64,000 nucleotides of DNA from Heliocidaris erythrogramma. Lineage: Eukaryota > Echinodermata > Echinoidea > Camarodonta > Echinometridae. Below, in pieces: positions 45,016 through 55,779 of this stretch. The position numbers and the translations under genes were made by a program. Location of the stretch: NCBI GenBank assembly GCA_025617745.1, contig CM046857.1, positions 26,692,094-26,756,093 on the forward strand, read 5' to 3'. The notes under the pieces were generated by a model that saw nothing but the letters and a program-made list of their open reading frames with translations, was not told where the DNA came from and made no database searches. Positions within the stretch are counted from its first letter, which is position 1, and the number at the start of each line of letters is the position of its first letter.

Positions 45016-45523
45016 GTAAGTGCTATGATCATGATGATAGTTTGCAGTTTATTCAGTTGCGGGTGCAGAGGGCATTAAAAAGCATTCTTTTTCCCTCTCC
45101 CAACGAAAGGTTTATTTAACCATTATTGATCAAAAGCAAAACAACAAATTTACGCAGATATATAGAATACACCTTGTGATATATCAGTAAAAACGATATT
45201 GTGTTATATCAGTCATCAATAATATTCGATTCGGTTTATATATATTTTCATCGTGTACATTGTTATTTTTTCCATGTTTTTCGTTATGCTTTGGTTGACA
45301 ATGGGGTTTTTCCGATTAATCACGCGGAAATCCGTAAAATAAATCTATTATAATTCTGTTTGGTGATTTAGTTACATCTAGTTAGTTCGAATCATATCAC
45401 ATTACGAAATATATATTTTTTATCAAGAAAAATGCAAGTGTCATTTTTTGAGTTCTGCCATCAATTGGTTGCTATACATTGCTTGGAATTATCCTTAATC
45501 AAGTATTACACTTTAATGCTTAG

Positions 45524-45637
45524 GTATCAACGAGTGTGCGTCGTTCCCTTGCCAGAATAATGGATTCTGTGTTGATGGAGTGAACCGATATGAGTGTATA
45601 TGTGCCTCAGGTTTCACCGATGTCAACTGCGAAAACA
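45524..45637 (+). CDS. Gene B exon 24: cbEGF
   Basis: 114 bp, phase 1-1, acceptor [20 protein letters not shown] to [10 protein letters not shown]-glucose site only. Confidence 0.9.
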
Positions 45638-46026
45638 GTGAGTATACCTGGGATATACTATTGTAGAAAGACACTGTATAATAATAACGGTAAGAGATAG
45701 AGACTCTTTGTTTTGTCCAGCTCAACTAACAATACTTTCATTTTCTACCTTGCATAAGAATACATTGTAGGATTATTTCTCTCTATTCATGCCGTAGAGC
45801 GACCCTCACTCGGTTTATTCTTTGATAATTTAACTTGATACCACTAGTAAGGCCAGAAGTACAAATAGAGCTTTTAAAACAATAGTAATAAAAACAATAC
45901 TCCCGGTCTTTTCTTGGATTTTAGAAAAAAAAAGACCTACCATAATATTCACGGAAACTGCAATGGGTTTTACTTCACTTCATGAAATATGACATCAATT
46001 GTGAATGTTAACTTTCCCCTTTTCAG

Positions 46027-46140
46027 TGATTGATCAATGTTCAACACAGCCATGTGTTAACAACGGGAACTGTATTAACAGAATGACATACTTCAACTGT
46101 GATTGTGCCCCTGGTTATACAGAGTTCGACTGTAGTGTCG
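46027..46140 (+). CDS. Gene B exon 25: divergent EGF before the DIRS element
   Basis: 114 bp, phase 1-1. MIDQCSTQPCVNNGNC to GYTEFDCSV. No canonical O-glycan motif. The next intron (46141-52939) is 6.8 kb because of the DIRS insertion. Confidence 0.9.
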
Positions 46141-46357
46141 GTGAGTTGAACATATCAATATCCGTATTTACACGAAGGGCAGGGAACATCATTGTAATCG
46201 ACATTACCGTTTGAACATGAGCTGTAGCCTGTTGAAAGGAATTTGAAAAGTCTTTTAATAATCAGACGGGCGTTCAAGAGAGTTATTTGGTATTGTTCAA
46301 TTTGGCGTCAAATGTGCAAAGGTTCATTTATCAAGGGTGTTATTTACTACAATAAAT

Positions 46358-46515
46358 CAATGTACCTACCTATTTGCTAGTCTTCCGACTACGCAAGCCA
46401 TTCGAGTAATTAAAGTCACGACAGTGCATATACCCCCCCCCCCCCCCCCTAGGATCACGCCTTCCTCTGTGCACGTACGCATGACGCGCGCACACAATCC
46501 TCCTCTTTCCTTCTC
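46358..46515 (+). repeat. DIRS left terminal direct repeat
   Basis: TGTACCTACCTATTTGCTAG through CACACAATCCTCCTCTTT, repeated at 52295-52431. It contains a C-run near 46434-46449 that differs in length from the right copy. Confidence 0.85.
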
Positions 46516-46961
46516 GCAGCCTAAAGAGTTGCAGCTAAGTCACTATCTTGCGCAAAAATTCAGAGTTTGCTACTCTTTTAGCGCGGTTTTGGGTGACTTT
46601 TGCCAATATTTCCGTCCTAGACTTGTTTATTATCTGTTTAGTGTCGGTTTATGTCTGTCACGTATTTATTTTGGTGATATTTGAGCTTATATTCATACCT
46701 CACTTTTCACCTCTTTCGTATAGTAGCCCAGGGCATTCGCTTTGGCGTTTTGCCGGGCGCTCAGCCCTGTAACGTTTCGTTGGTGTCTCGTGTGTGTGGC
46801 TGTTGTGTGCATATACCCTTACGAGAGTGTTCTTTTGTTCGTGGTGCGTGAATGGAATTTTCCACACATTGCGCGGGAAAATTCCATTCCGTTTCACTCT
46901 CGCTTTGTACGCCCTTTTCTTTATAATTGTTTATTGTTGACTCTTTTATATCTCCTTACAG

Positions 46962-49082
46962 GTGATAATGAGTTCTTCGGAGGAAGAGCAATCGAGGTCT
47001 TGGTTACCTCCAGGCTCTTCCAATTCTTCTTCCCTCCCGTCCACTACTCTCACTTATAAGGGCGTCAGCCCAGTGAGTGTGTTGGAGACCTCTGTGTTTC
47101 GCTCGCCTACCAGCGAGTCAAACACGATGGTTAGGGGAGGTAAGGGCGTCAGTCTGTCTGCTCGCTCTGGTATTTTTGTACCGGGAGCGTCGAGCAAGAC
47201 AGGCTGTATAGGTAAGTTAGGTGTTCATAAGTCTTCGGACCGAACACCCGTCATTAGCAATTCTAGCTCCCTCCAACTCACGACCACCGCGTCTGCAGTT
47301 GGGGGGGCGGTAGCTAGTATTACCGGGTCCTCTCGACCCCCGACCACCGTCGGGAGCCTGGAGGGGGCATTAACTGGTAAGACCGCTAAGCGGTCAGCTA
47401 ATGATGTTACTGGGTCCTGCCGACCCCCGACCACCGTCGGGGTGCCTAGCGAGATTTCACCCAGTGTTACTGGCTTCCCCCGACATCCGACCACCGCCGG
47501 TGTGTCTGGGGGAATTACAGCCGGTAACGTAAATCCGCATCCCGCTAAGAAGACCTCCTCCTCGAGCAGGTTCTCGCAGCAGAAGACTGCTGGTTCCCGC
47601 CAGCCACTGACCAACGTCAGTGCTCCGGGTGCTATTTCCAGCAGTGCTGCAATGCAGCAGCCCGTCCACTCCCCGGCAGTCAATGCGAATCGGGGCTCTG
47701 GTCGGGGAAGCACAGTCCCTAGAGTTGCGGCCGAATTACTTCTCCCCACTGGGGAGCCCGGCCCGGACAATTTCGGTAGTGAGGCTTTTATACTGCAGCC
47801 TAACACTTCCCGTGCTTCTAAACGGCCTTCTATTACGGTGGCTCACACCCCCGCTAAGAAGCCTAAAGCCAAGAAGGGTAAATCCAAGGATAAACCCAAG
47901 TCGGGTAAGAAGGCTCAGCCCTCTCTTCCCCCCGACTCTCAATCTGAGCTGCTCAGATTAATGAGACTCTTTGCTGAGCAGCATGGTTGGGATACTAATC
48001 CCCCGACGCTGCCGGCTACTGAGACGGGTTCTCCCCAGTCAGTTGTCACTGTGATGGAGGATGTTCCCGAGTCGGACCCCGGTGTTTTCCCGGTCTCCGA
48101 TATTCATGAGAACCTGGGACAATTTTGTCCGAATGCGGTTTCTCGACCTACTCCTCCCGTGCCTGCGGCTCTCGGAGCCCCGCCGGGGGAGGAGTCTGTC
48201 ACTGGTCCGTGGGCATATCCACCCCCATGGGATTTTCCCCACCGGACTACTTCTCCCGAAATTGATTCTGTCTCGCAGGTTTCTACCCCGTCTGTTTCAG
48301 AATCTCAGGCCGGCTACGACCTCCAGCCTTGTCAGGCTATGGCGGCAGATGCCAAGGCCCTGTTAGAGAAGTATATGCCAGAAATTTTCCCCCAAGTCCA
48401 GTCGGACAGTGATCAGCCATCGCTGTTATTCAGACAGCATGGCCCGTCTCCTGGTATTCCTCTTACAGAGGACTTCAAACAGGAGTATGGGGATAGGGAG
48501 GCACTCGCCGATGCGGGTCGGGCTACCCGACGCCCCTTTGGTAGTGCCTTCTCTTTCTATCGGGATGATACCCAGGGCTTCTTTTCAGCCAAGGGTTTAT
48601 CCCAGGAAATTATGGGTATGGGACAACGTTTGAATATCAATTTCAAGTCTCAGTCCTATAGATCCGCCGAGAAGCTCCTAGTGAACTTTGAAACCAAAGT
48701 CAGGTCGGGCTTAAGGCTTTCGGCGTACCTGGGTTCACTGTTACGCCTTCGGGCCAGATCAGTTGAACTGAATGTGACCGAGGGGGATTCCAATTTGTTG
48801 GATGAACTCCTGCTTTTGTTAGCTGGACTTCAGTGGTCTCAGCTCTCATCAGCGGCGATTGACATTACGCATCAACGCCGCAAGCTGGCGCTCTCCACAC
48901 TGGGAGTGCTAGAGAAAGACATCCCGCCTCTCTTGCGGGGTATCCCTTCCTCTCATCCCAAACTCTTTGGGGGCCAGTTTAACGAGGTCTTCCTCAAAGA
49001 GATAGAGGGTCGCAAACAGGCAAAAGAGATGGCCAGACAATTCTTGCCCACTCAGCCTGCTCCGGTCCTTTCCGAAGTCTAA
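46962..49082 (+). CDS. DIRS Gag-like ORF1
   Basis: 706 residues starting MIMSSSEEEQSRSW. Serine-, proline- and glycine-rich N-terminal half with repeated PPTTVG units (SSRPPTTVGS, SCRPPTTVGV, FPRHPTTAGV), a lysine-rich basic patch near residue 300 (KKPKAKKGKSKDKPKSGKK), and a more ordered C-terminal third. Position before the polymerase makes it the Gag-like protein of the element; no zinc knuckle was seen. Opposite-strand open frames here are shadows. Confidence 0.75.
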   Translation: MIMSSSEEEQSRSWLPPGSSNSSSLPSTTLTYKGVSPVSVLETSVFRSPTSESNTMVRGGKGVSLSARSGIFVPGASSKTGCIGKLGVHKSSDRTPVISNSSSLQLTTTASAVGGAVASITGSSRPPTTVGSLEGALTGKTAKRSANDVTGSCRPPTTVGVPSEISPSVTGFPRHPTTAGVSGGITAGNVNPHPAKKTSSSSRFSQQKTAGSRQPLTNVSAPGAISSSAAMQQPVHSPAVNANRGSGRGSTVPRVAAELLLPTGEPGPDNFGSEAFILQPNTSRASKRPSITVAHTPAKKPKAKKGKSKDKPKSGKKAQPSLPPDSQSELLRLMRLFAEQHGWDTNPPTLPATETGSPQSVVTVMEDVPESDPGVFPVSDIHENLGQFCPNAVSRPTPPVPAALGAPPGEESVTGPWAYPPPWDFPHRTTSPEIDSVSQVSTPSVSESQAGYDLQPCQAMAADAKALLEKYMPEIFPQVQSDSDQPSLLFRQHGPSPGIPLTEDFKQEYGDREALADAGRATRRPFGSAFSFYRDDTQGFFSAKGLSQEIMGMGQRLNINFKSQSYRSAEKLLVNFETKVRSGLRLSAYLGSLLRLRARSVELNVTEGDSNLLDELLLLLAGLQWSQLSSAAIDITHQRRKLALSTLGVLEKDIPPLLRGIPSSHPKLFGGQFNEVFLKEIEGRKQAKEMARQFLPTQPAPVLSEV

Positions 49083-49526
49083 GTCGGTCTCGACAGGCGC
49101 TAACCGTTCAAATCGTCGAGTGACTGTGACTATCCCTCGGGTTGAGACCCCTACCCTGAGCAACCGTGGTAGAGGCTCGGCGAGAGGAAGAGGGGGGCGT
49201 AAGACCGCCGCCAAGGGCACGGTCAGGCCCAAGTCGGCCTTTTGATACCTTACCCCGAGTGCTTGTGGACAGTGTAGGCGGGCGGCTCCAGAGATTCCTC
49301 CCAGTTTGGGAGGCAATCTCCGGCGACGCCTTCGTACTATCCGTCGTGCGCGACGGCTTTTACATAGATCTGATAAAGCCGATTCCAAACGGCGCCATCA
49401 GAATCCGCCCGCCTCCAATGTCAGCCCTTTTCCAGCAGCACATCTCCTCAGAGATCACCACGCTGCTGGGAAAGGGCGCTGTAGAAAGGGCGAGAGATCA
49501 TCCTCATCTCTGTCTCTCCCCAATTT

Positions 49527-51188
49527 TTGTTTCCCAAGCGCTCGGGAAGTTTACGTATGATTCTAAACATGAAAAGAATCAACAGGTTTATACCTCCAGT
49601 GCATTTTCGCATGGAGACCTTGGCATCTATTCTGCCCTTGATCAAGCGGGACGACCTTGCGATCTCCCTCGATCTCAAAGACGCGTACTTTCACATTCCC
49701 ATTCACTCTCTGTCGAGAAATTTGCTGGGATTCGCGTTCCAGGGCGAAACGTTTCGATTTCGTGCCCTGCCCTTTGGGCTGAGGCCGGCCCCTCGAGTCT
49801 TTACTCGAATAGTGTCGGCCCTGGCCGCGTTTCTACGGAATCGCGGCCTCCGATTATTCGTCTATCTAGACGATTGGCTCCTAGTTGCAAACTCAGAGTC
49901 CCTCCTGTTGGATCAGTTATGCCTTTTACTGCGACTAACGCAAGACTTAGGCTTTCTGATAAACTGGGAAAAATCGGAATTATCTCCCACACGTACCCCG
50001 GTGTACTTGGGTGCGGAGATAGATATCCCGAATCAGCTTGCCCGCCCCAGTCGGGACAGAATTCGGACTATCACCATGACCGCACGGTCATTGCGAGTAG
50101 CCCGCAGGGTCAGAGCCAGACAATGGCTTCAATTCCTGGGCTATCTGGCCAGTCTAGTCGACGTCTTACCAGACTGCAGGCTGTTGATGAGGCCCTTTCA
50201 GAGGCACCTCCTCAAGTTTTACAGACCGGGCAAAGATTCTCTTTTGGGGTGGATTCCACTCCCAAGAGATATCAAGCTCCTTCTCGCCCCCTGGTCGAAC
50301 AGTTCGTTTCTTGCCCAAGGCAAGCCTCTCTGTACACCTCTTCCGTCAGTTTCTCTGACGACAGACGCCTCCCTTCTCGGTTGGGGCGGTCATTGCCGGG
50401 GCGAGATGATTTCAGGGGACTGGTCTCACTTGAGAGTTATGCCCCATATCAATGTTTTGGAAATGATGGCGGTCAGCCTGTCTCTTCATCATTTCAGGCC
50501 CGGTCTTGTTGGTCGCACTGTACTCGTTCTTACGGACAATGTCACAGTAGCTGCCTATATCAATCGCCAAGGCGGCACTCGGTCTTCCTCTCTGAACACC
50601 TTAGCTGCCCAGTTGTGGAGGTGGTGCCGGTCTATGAACATTATTCCGGTAGCCTCCTACATTCCCGGTCAGGAAAATCTGATCGCGGATTTTCTGTCGC
50701 GGGGCAAATGCCTCCCGTCAGAGTGGACTCTTCATCCGGAGGTGTTTGCTCTTCTCCAAGAGGTGTGGGGTCCTCTGGAGATCGATCTGTTCGCCTCCAC
50801 CCTCAATCACCGACTCCCGAGGTATTGCTCGCGGGTTCGGGATCAGGAGGCGTGGGCGATGGATGCCTTTTCCCTCCATTGGGGAGCTATCCGGGGGTAC
50901 GCTTTTCCCCCCATTCCTCTGATCCCTCAGGTCTTGAGGAAGGTCAAGGAGGACAGGGCTTGGCTCTTGCTGATAGCTCCACATTGGCCAGCGAGACATT
51001 GGTTTCCAGACCTGCTGAGTCTCCTGGCCGGCCAGCCGTTTCCCCTTCCTCTCAGGGAGGATTTGATAATTCAACCCCTCTCGGGGATTGTTCATCAACG
51101 CCCAGCGGTCCTCCACTTGACTGCCTGGCCGTTGTTGGGGAAGACGCCAGAAACTCGGGGCTCTCCGAAAGGGCCTCCCAGTTTGTAA
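49527..51188 (+). CDS. DIRS reverse transcriptase / RNase H region
   Basis: Reverse transcriptase landmarks are SLDLKDAYFHIPI, LPFGLRPAPRVFTRI and LFVYLDDWLLV (Y-L-D-D box). RNase H landmarks are LTTDASLLGWGG, LTDNVTVAAYINRQGG and IPGQENLIADFLSR. A downstream block with EIDLFASTLNHRLPRY and WLLLIAPHWPARHW corresponds to the region that follows RNase H in DIRS elements and has been compared to adenine methyltransferases. The frame overlaps the recombinase frame. A fossil element part and not a host gene. Confidence 0.88.
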   Translation: MFPKRSGSLRMILNMKRINRFIPPVHFRMETLASILPLIKRDDLAISLDLKDAYFHIPIHSLSRNLLGFAFQGETFRFRALPFGLRPAPRVFTRIVSALAAFLRNRGLRLFVYLDDWLLVANSESLLLDQLCLLLRLTQDLGFLINWEKSELSPTRTPVYLGAEIDIPNQLARPSRDRIRTITMTARSLRVARRVRARQWLQFLGYLASLVDVLPDCRLLMRPFQRHLLKFYRPGKDSLLGWIPLPRDIKLLLAPWSNSSFLAQGKPLCTPLPSVSLTTDASLLGWGGHCRGEMISGDWSHLRVMPHINVLEMMAVSLSLHHFRPGLVGRTVLVLTDNVTVAAYINRQGGTRSSSLNTLAAQLWRWCRSMNIIPVASYIPGQENLIADFLSRGKCLPSEWTLHPEVFALLQEVWGPLEIDLFASTLNHRLPRYCSRVRDQEAWAMDAFSLHWGAIRGYAFPPIPLIPQVLRKVKEDRAWLLLIAPHWPARHWFPDLLSLLAGQPFPLPLREDLIIQPLSGIVHQRPAVLHLTAWPLLGKTPETRGSPKGPPSL

Positions 51189-52222
51189 TGAGAAGCCGTA
51201 GAGACTCCACTAGAGATCTCTACAACTCTCGTCTAGGGGCCTTCTTTTCTTGGTGCGAGAATCAGGGTGTCTCGCCACGTGAAGCCCCTATCGGTGTTAT
51301 TGCCGATTTTTTGATCTCCCTTTTCGATAAGGGTAGATCGATTTCAACCATACGTGGCTATCGTTCGGCTATTGCCGCCGTCCACGTTGGTTTTGCTGAT
51401 GGTTCGGGAGTCCCCAACTCCCCTCTTTTGGCTAGGTTGACTCGCTCCTTCTTCTTGCAGCGTCCATCAACTCGTAGCCTGACTCCTTCTTGGAGTCTAC
51501 CCAAGGTCCTTGACGTGCTTGCGAAGCCACCTTTTGAACCTTTGGGTAAAGCGTCCTTTCACCATTTAACGGTCAAGACGCTATTTTTAGTCGCTATTGC
51601 TTCGGCACAGAGGAGGAGTACTCTTCATGCTCTGTGTATAACACCGGGTCACATCCGTTGGGAAAACCATGGTGTGCGACTTATACCCAAGCCCTCCTTT
51701 ATTGCCAAAAATCAGACTGCTTCCTCTGGACCAGTTGAGATTTTTCTTAGACCGCTGTCGGACCATTCCTCAGTGCAGGAGGATAAGGTCTGGTGTCCGG
51801 TGAGGGCCTTGAAATGGTATTTAGATAGGACTAAGACTCTTCGTAAGAGTGATCAGCTTTTTGTCATCACTCGAGAGCCCTTTTCCGCCGCTTCCAGAGA
51901 ATCCATTTCTAGATGGATAGTCGAAGCGATCCAGGCAGCTGGGCCGGAGGCCCTATTGACTGATGGGAAGCCCCGTGCTCACGATACCAGGGGCATCAGT
52001 GCCTCTTGGGCTCTTTTCCAAGGGGTGCCCCTAGTGGACATTATGAGGGCAGCCTACTGGCGTTCCTCCACGTCCTTCACATCTTTTTATTTAAAAGATG
52101 TTCTGTCTGAAGAGTCTTTTTCTAACAAGACCGTTGCAAGCTGCAACGTCATCCTTGGGTTCCTGTTGACCTTCCTCTTGGGACATGCCCCCCATTTGAA
52201 TCTGTGCTGGTCTAGCAAATAG
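51150..52222 (+). CDS. DIRS tyrosine recombinase region
   Basis: The C-terminal part of a long frame (49166-52222) carries a phage-integrase-type fold. SIAAVHVGF-like core-binding sequence includes STIRGYRSAIAAVHVGF. The catalytic domain has ASAQRRSTLHAL, the H-x-x-R box in AHDTRGISASWAL, and the nucleophile tyrosine in FTSFYLKDVL. Recombinase in place of a DDE integrase is the hallmark of DIRS elements. The start used in vivo is not determined. Confidence 0.82.
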
Positions 52223-52310
52223 GTAGGTACATTGATTTATTGTAGTAAATCAGTAAAATCAGAATTGATTTTATTATTTGCTAGATAAATCTATGTACCT
52301 ACCTATTTGC
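52212..52310. repeat. DIRS internal complementary region
   Basis: 52212-52250 is the reverse complement of the left terminus (46342-46380). The adjoining CAGTAAAATCAGAATTGATT and onward is the reverse complement of the right terminus (52499-52550). This arrangement is thought to align the ends during circle formation. Confidence 0.85.
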
Positions 52311-52431
52311 TAGTCTTCCGACTACGCAAGCCATTCGAGTAATTAAAGTCACGACAGTGCATATACCCCCCCTAGGATCACGCCTTCCTCTGTGCACGTA
52401 CGCATGACGCGCGCACACAATCCTCCTCTTT
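52295..52431 (+). repeat. DIRS right copy of the terminal direct repeat
   Basis: Near-identical to 46358-46515 apart from the C-run length. About 120 bp of non-coding sequence follow to the right terminus. Confidence 0.85.
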
Positions 52432-52939
52432 ACGAGCAGCCTCAGACAAACTTTGACATGTTGCTAGGCAAGGAGTGGGGTAGGAGGGTGGGACATAGGT
52501 AGGTACATAGATTTATCTAGCAAATAATAAAATCAATTCTGATTTTACTGTTTGTTTCTAGACTACAGTGGGAAAATTCCGAGTAAAGGTATATGGTTAT
52601 TTAGAGGCCATTCGCCATGTTCACAATTTACAAATTACAAAGTGGTTTATATAGAAGACGGGACGTACATGTAAACCTTAATTCAATACAATTTCATACC
52701 ATTTGCATCACCAACTATGTTGCCGTCCAGTAAGTAACCAGGGATAATTTTCGTTATAGAGAAATAAGATGAAAAATCAAACAGGTATGTGATTGACATA
52801 TCAAATGTTTATATTGTTGATTCTATCTTCAAATTAGGCACATTAACGAGAAAATAATCTTTCAATTCAGGGATGTTCATCATACAAATCTCTTTCTATT
52901 ATCATGATAACAAGTATGTTTTAAATGCCATCTGTGCAG

Positions 52940-53053
52940 AGATTGACGAGTGTAGAGACAACCCTTGTCGTAATGGCGCTAACTGCACTGATCACGTGGC
53001 CAACTTTAATTGTGATTGCGCACCTGGATACACTGGAAAGACATGCAGCGGAG
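52940..53053 (+). CDS. Gene B exon 26: cbEGF after the DIRS element
   Basis: 114 bp, phase 1-1. [16 protein letters not shown] to GYTGKTCSG. Calcium box; N-C-T sequon; no O-glycan motif. In phase with exon 25, so splicing out the DIRS-bearing intron leaves the reading frame intact. Confidence 0.92.
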
Positions 53054-53338
53054 GTAAGATTGACGTTTGACATTTGATATTCAATTAAGTGTTTAAAAAT
53101 TACATAAGTCTGGTCTGGAAAAAAATGCACATATTCATGTTTTATTACAACATTTGCGTTTTCAAAAAAAAACCGAATTTTCCTTTATTTCAAATGACTT
53201 GCAGCCTCCAGTTTATTTTTAAACAGACAGCATGCAATCTGTGTGAGGAGCAGAAAAAATCAACAACATTGGAATGGTTAATGATTACAACATGAAATCG
53301 AAGAGTGTTGATTGTGCTTGATTGGTTTCTCTCTTCAG

Positions 53339-53452
53339 ATATCAACGAATGCCTTAGCAATCCTTGTCAGAACAATGCACGATGTTTCGACCAAATCAAT
53401 GGTTACGTATGCCAGTGCCTTCCAGGATTCATCGGGGACCACTGTGAGACTG
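53339..53452 (+). CDS. Gene B exon 27: cbEGF
   Basis: 114 bp, phase 1-1. [16 protein letters not shown] to [10 protein letters not shown]-glucose site; last of the seven modules without an O-fucose site. Confidence 0.92.
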
Positions 53453-53848
53453 GTAAGTCAATAGATCGACCCCTTCTCGCCCTTGTGCCTCTGATTTAAG
53501 ATCGACTTTGGTGGAAAAAATGAATATAATGTTCACAAAGTGACGTTTATTATGTAACACTATAAGAACATTATTTTCTGCCTTTTGAGCTGTTTTAGAT
53601 TGTAAAAGCTAATTATGGAAAACTTTGTTCATCGTCATTTTGATGATAAATTGTACTAAAATGTACGTTGCATCACCATAGGCCTAATCCTGTGGCATAA
53701 CCTCAAAATGCTGAGTACAGTCATTCAATATGTTCAGTATTAGCTACACCAAACGATATGAAATGGTTCATTTGGGCAGCCACATCGCATAACAAAGTTT
53801 TCAACCAATATCTTGATGTTATGAATTTTCTAAATGTTATGTTTATAG

Positions 53849-53962
53849 AAATCGATGAGTGTGCCAGCGACCCGTGCCTTAACGGTGGAACGTGTGCGGA
53901 CGAGGTGAACGGGTTTAAATGCACATGTACTGTGGACTGGACAGGAGAACGCTGTGAGACAA
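53849..53962 (+). CDS. Gene B exon 28: cbEGF
   Basis: 114 bp, phase 1-1, acceptor [22 protein letters not shown] to [10 protein letters not shown]-glucose and O-fucose sites. Confidence 0.92.
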
Positions 53963-54447
53963 GTAAGTTCAAATTGAGGTTGTGATCTTTAAACATTTTG
54001 CTTACGCTGCTTTTTCTAACAGAAAGATGGAAGTGAATACTTTCAGGAACTTCATAATAGTTTTGTTCCAAGAGGCATTGAATCATTATCAATCATCTGG
54101 TGCCTCTTTACTAAGTTCACGACGTTATCTTATCATAAATACTCTGATCGTTCATTGGCCTATATATCAAGTAAATCATGATTTATTCAATTCTCCGTAT
54201 TTATTTTGTTAGGGTAGGTCTTTTGAAATCACGTGAAGGGCGACTACAATAAATGTTATTTTGAGACAAAATGCTTTAATGATATTACTTTGTTACCACG
54301 TCTACTACACAATAATATTCATTTGTTTCTGGTTCACAAATAGTGCCGAGAATATGTTCTATCTGTGTTCTATCTGAGGTAAAAGATATGTCTTCTGCTA
54401 TCAATTTGTAACAACGCAACTTGTTTATTATGATATTTTTCTCTTAG

Positions 54448-54561
54448 GTTTGAGCGAATGTGATAGCGACCCTTGTGAGAATGGAGGCACGTGTATTGAG
54501 GGAGAAAACTCCTTTTCCTGCCTGTGTGCACCCGGATGGGAGGGAACAACTTGTGAAATCG
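54448..54561 (+). CDS. Gene B exon 29: EGF
   Basis: 114 bp, phase 1-1. [16 protein letters not shown] to GWEGTTCEI. O-glucose and O-fucose sites; weak calcium box. Confidence 0.92.
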
Positions 54562-55146
54562 GTGAGACTGCCATAAACACTGCTTAAATTGCTTATTGTT
54601 AATTTATTCTACCCGAGTGTTGATAAGACTAGGTGGTCTTTCGGCTTTATGTTCTATCCGATTGGACAGGATTTTGAGGATGAATGCATTCATATTACTC
54701 GAAGACAAAAGTGCATTGACTCAAGTCTTGAATCCAGATCATCCCGTTAGAAGGCCTCTACTCTTTTCACTGAGCCAATCGACTCCTTCGTGAATCATAA
54801 TGATAGAAAACTGTACAATGTATTTAAAAATGTTTGTATTGACTGGGTATATACGAAAATGTCGAATAAGAAATATGTATAATGCTACATTTTTGTGCTT
54901 CCACCAAACTGGTTGAACAGAATTTGTCCTCATCGAACTAGTAAGGTTGATGTACTGCTAAAGACGTCATGATAACGTTTTATATGAAGAGTAATTTGGA
55001 AATCGATAGTGATGCTAATAAAGCAAAATTTACGCTGGCTTTCAGTTGTTTGTAATTTACATTTTGTCTATTTTGTCATACCTTTTTAAGTGTTTGGATT
55101 TTATTAATTGCTTGATTATTGATTGATTAATCTTTGATATACACAG

Positions 55147-55260
55147 ATTTCAACGAATGTCACAGTACTCCATGCCAGAATGGCGGAACATGCATCAATG
55201 GAGCAAACGAATACACATGTGTCTGTACTGCTATATGGACTGGATCGAGATGTGAAATGT
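55147..55260 (+). CDS. Gene B exon 30: EGF
   Basis: 114 bp, phase 1-1. [16 protein letters not shown] to [10 protein letters not shown]-glucose and O-fucose sites. Confidence 0.92.
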
Positions 55261-55659
55261 GTAAGTCTTGATGTAGCACAGTAGAAACAAGCCGTTGATT
55301 AAGTCTTTATGCTCCTAATATATGATTCATAAACTTTATTTTGAATAAAAGTTCTGCTTAATATATTCCCTGTCATTTTCAGTCTTCTAATTGGCGACAA
55401 AATTCCATATCCTGATGCTGAAAGATTCATATCTCCTGTTGCATTTCATGATGTTCATGATGATGGTAGCTTAAAGTCTGTATTCTTGTACTTTAGTTAA
55501 TTCCGATGCTGGTCGTGTTACGTCATGTTTTGCAAAGGGAAAACTTCTTTTGCTGTAAAGATTCATCACTCTAAACGTCGCTGATCTTTTGAAAACCATG
55601 ATTTTATGGGAAGAAAGTAAAGTCACTTTTATGTGTTTTTTTACCTTCCCTGTTTACAG

Positions 55660-55773
55660 CGATCAATGAATGTGCAAGTGACCCCTGTCAAAATGGAGGG
55701 ACGTGCCAGGATGGTATTGGAGGATACACTTGTTTCTGTACATCTGGATGGACAGGATCTCAGTGTCAACTCA
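55660..55773 (+). CDS. Gene B exon 31: cbEGF
   Basis: 114 bp, phase 1-1. The split first codon is followed by [15 protein letters not shown], ending [10 protein letters not shown]-glucose and O-fucose sites. Confidence 0.92.
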
Positions 55774-55779
55774 GTAAGA

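Larger units (their letters stand above)
46342..52550 (+). mobile_element. DIRS-like tyrosine-recombinase retrotransposon, close to whole
   Basis: A 6.2-kb element in the sense orientation within gene B intron 25. It has a Gag-like frame, a reverse transcriptase/RNase H region and a tyrosine recombinase region in overlapping frames, as is usual for the DIRS order. It has no LTRs and no integrase. ATTTACTACAATAAATCAAT at the left end is complementary to an internal site at 52212-52250, and the right end (to ACTG at 52550) is complementary to the adjoining 52251-52305, which is the DIRS internal complementary region. No target duplication was seen, as expected. Probably about one break in the pol region. 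Long open frames and matching repeats suggest a fairly young copy. Confidence 0.88.

Noticed and set aside
47225-49388. Minus-strand open frames of 159-193 codons
   Set aside because: They are shadows of the GC-rich DIRS reading frames.
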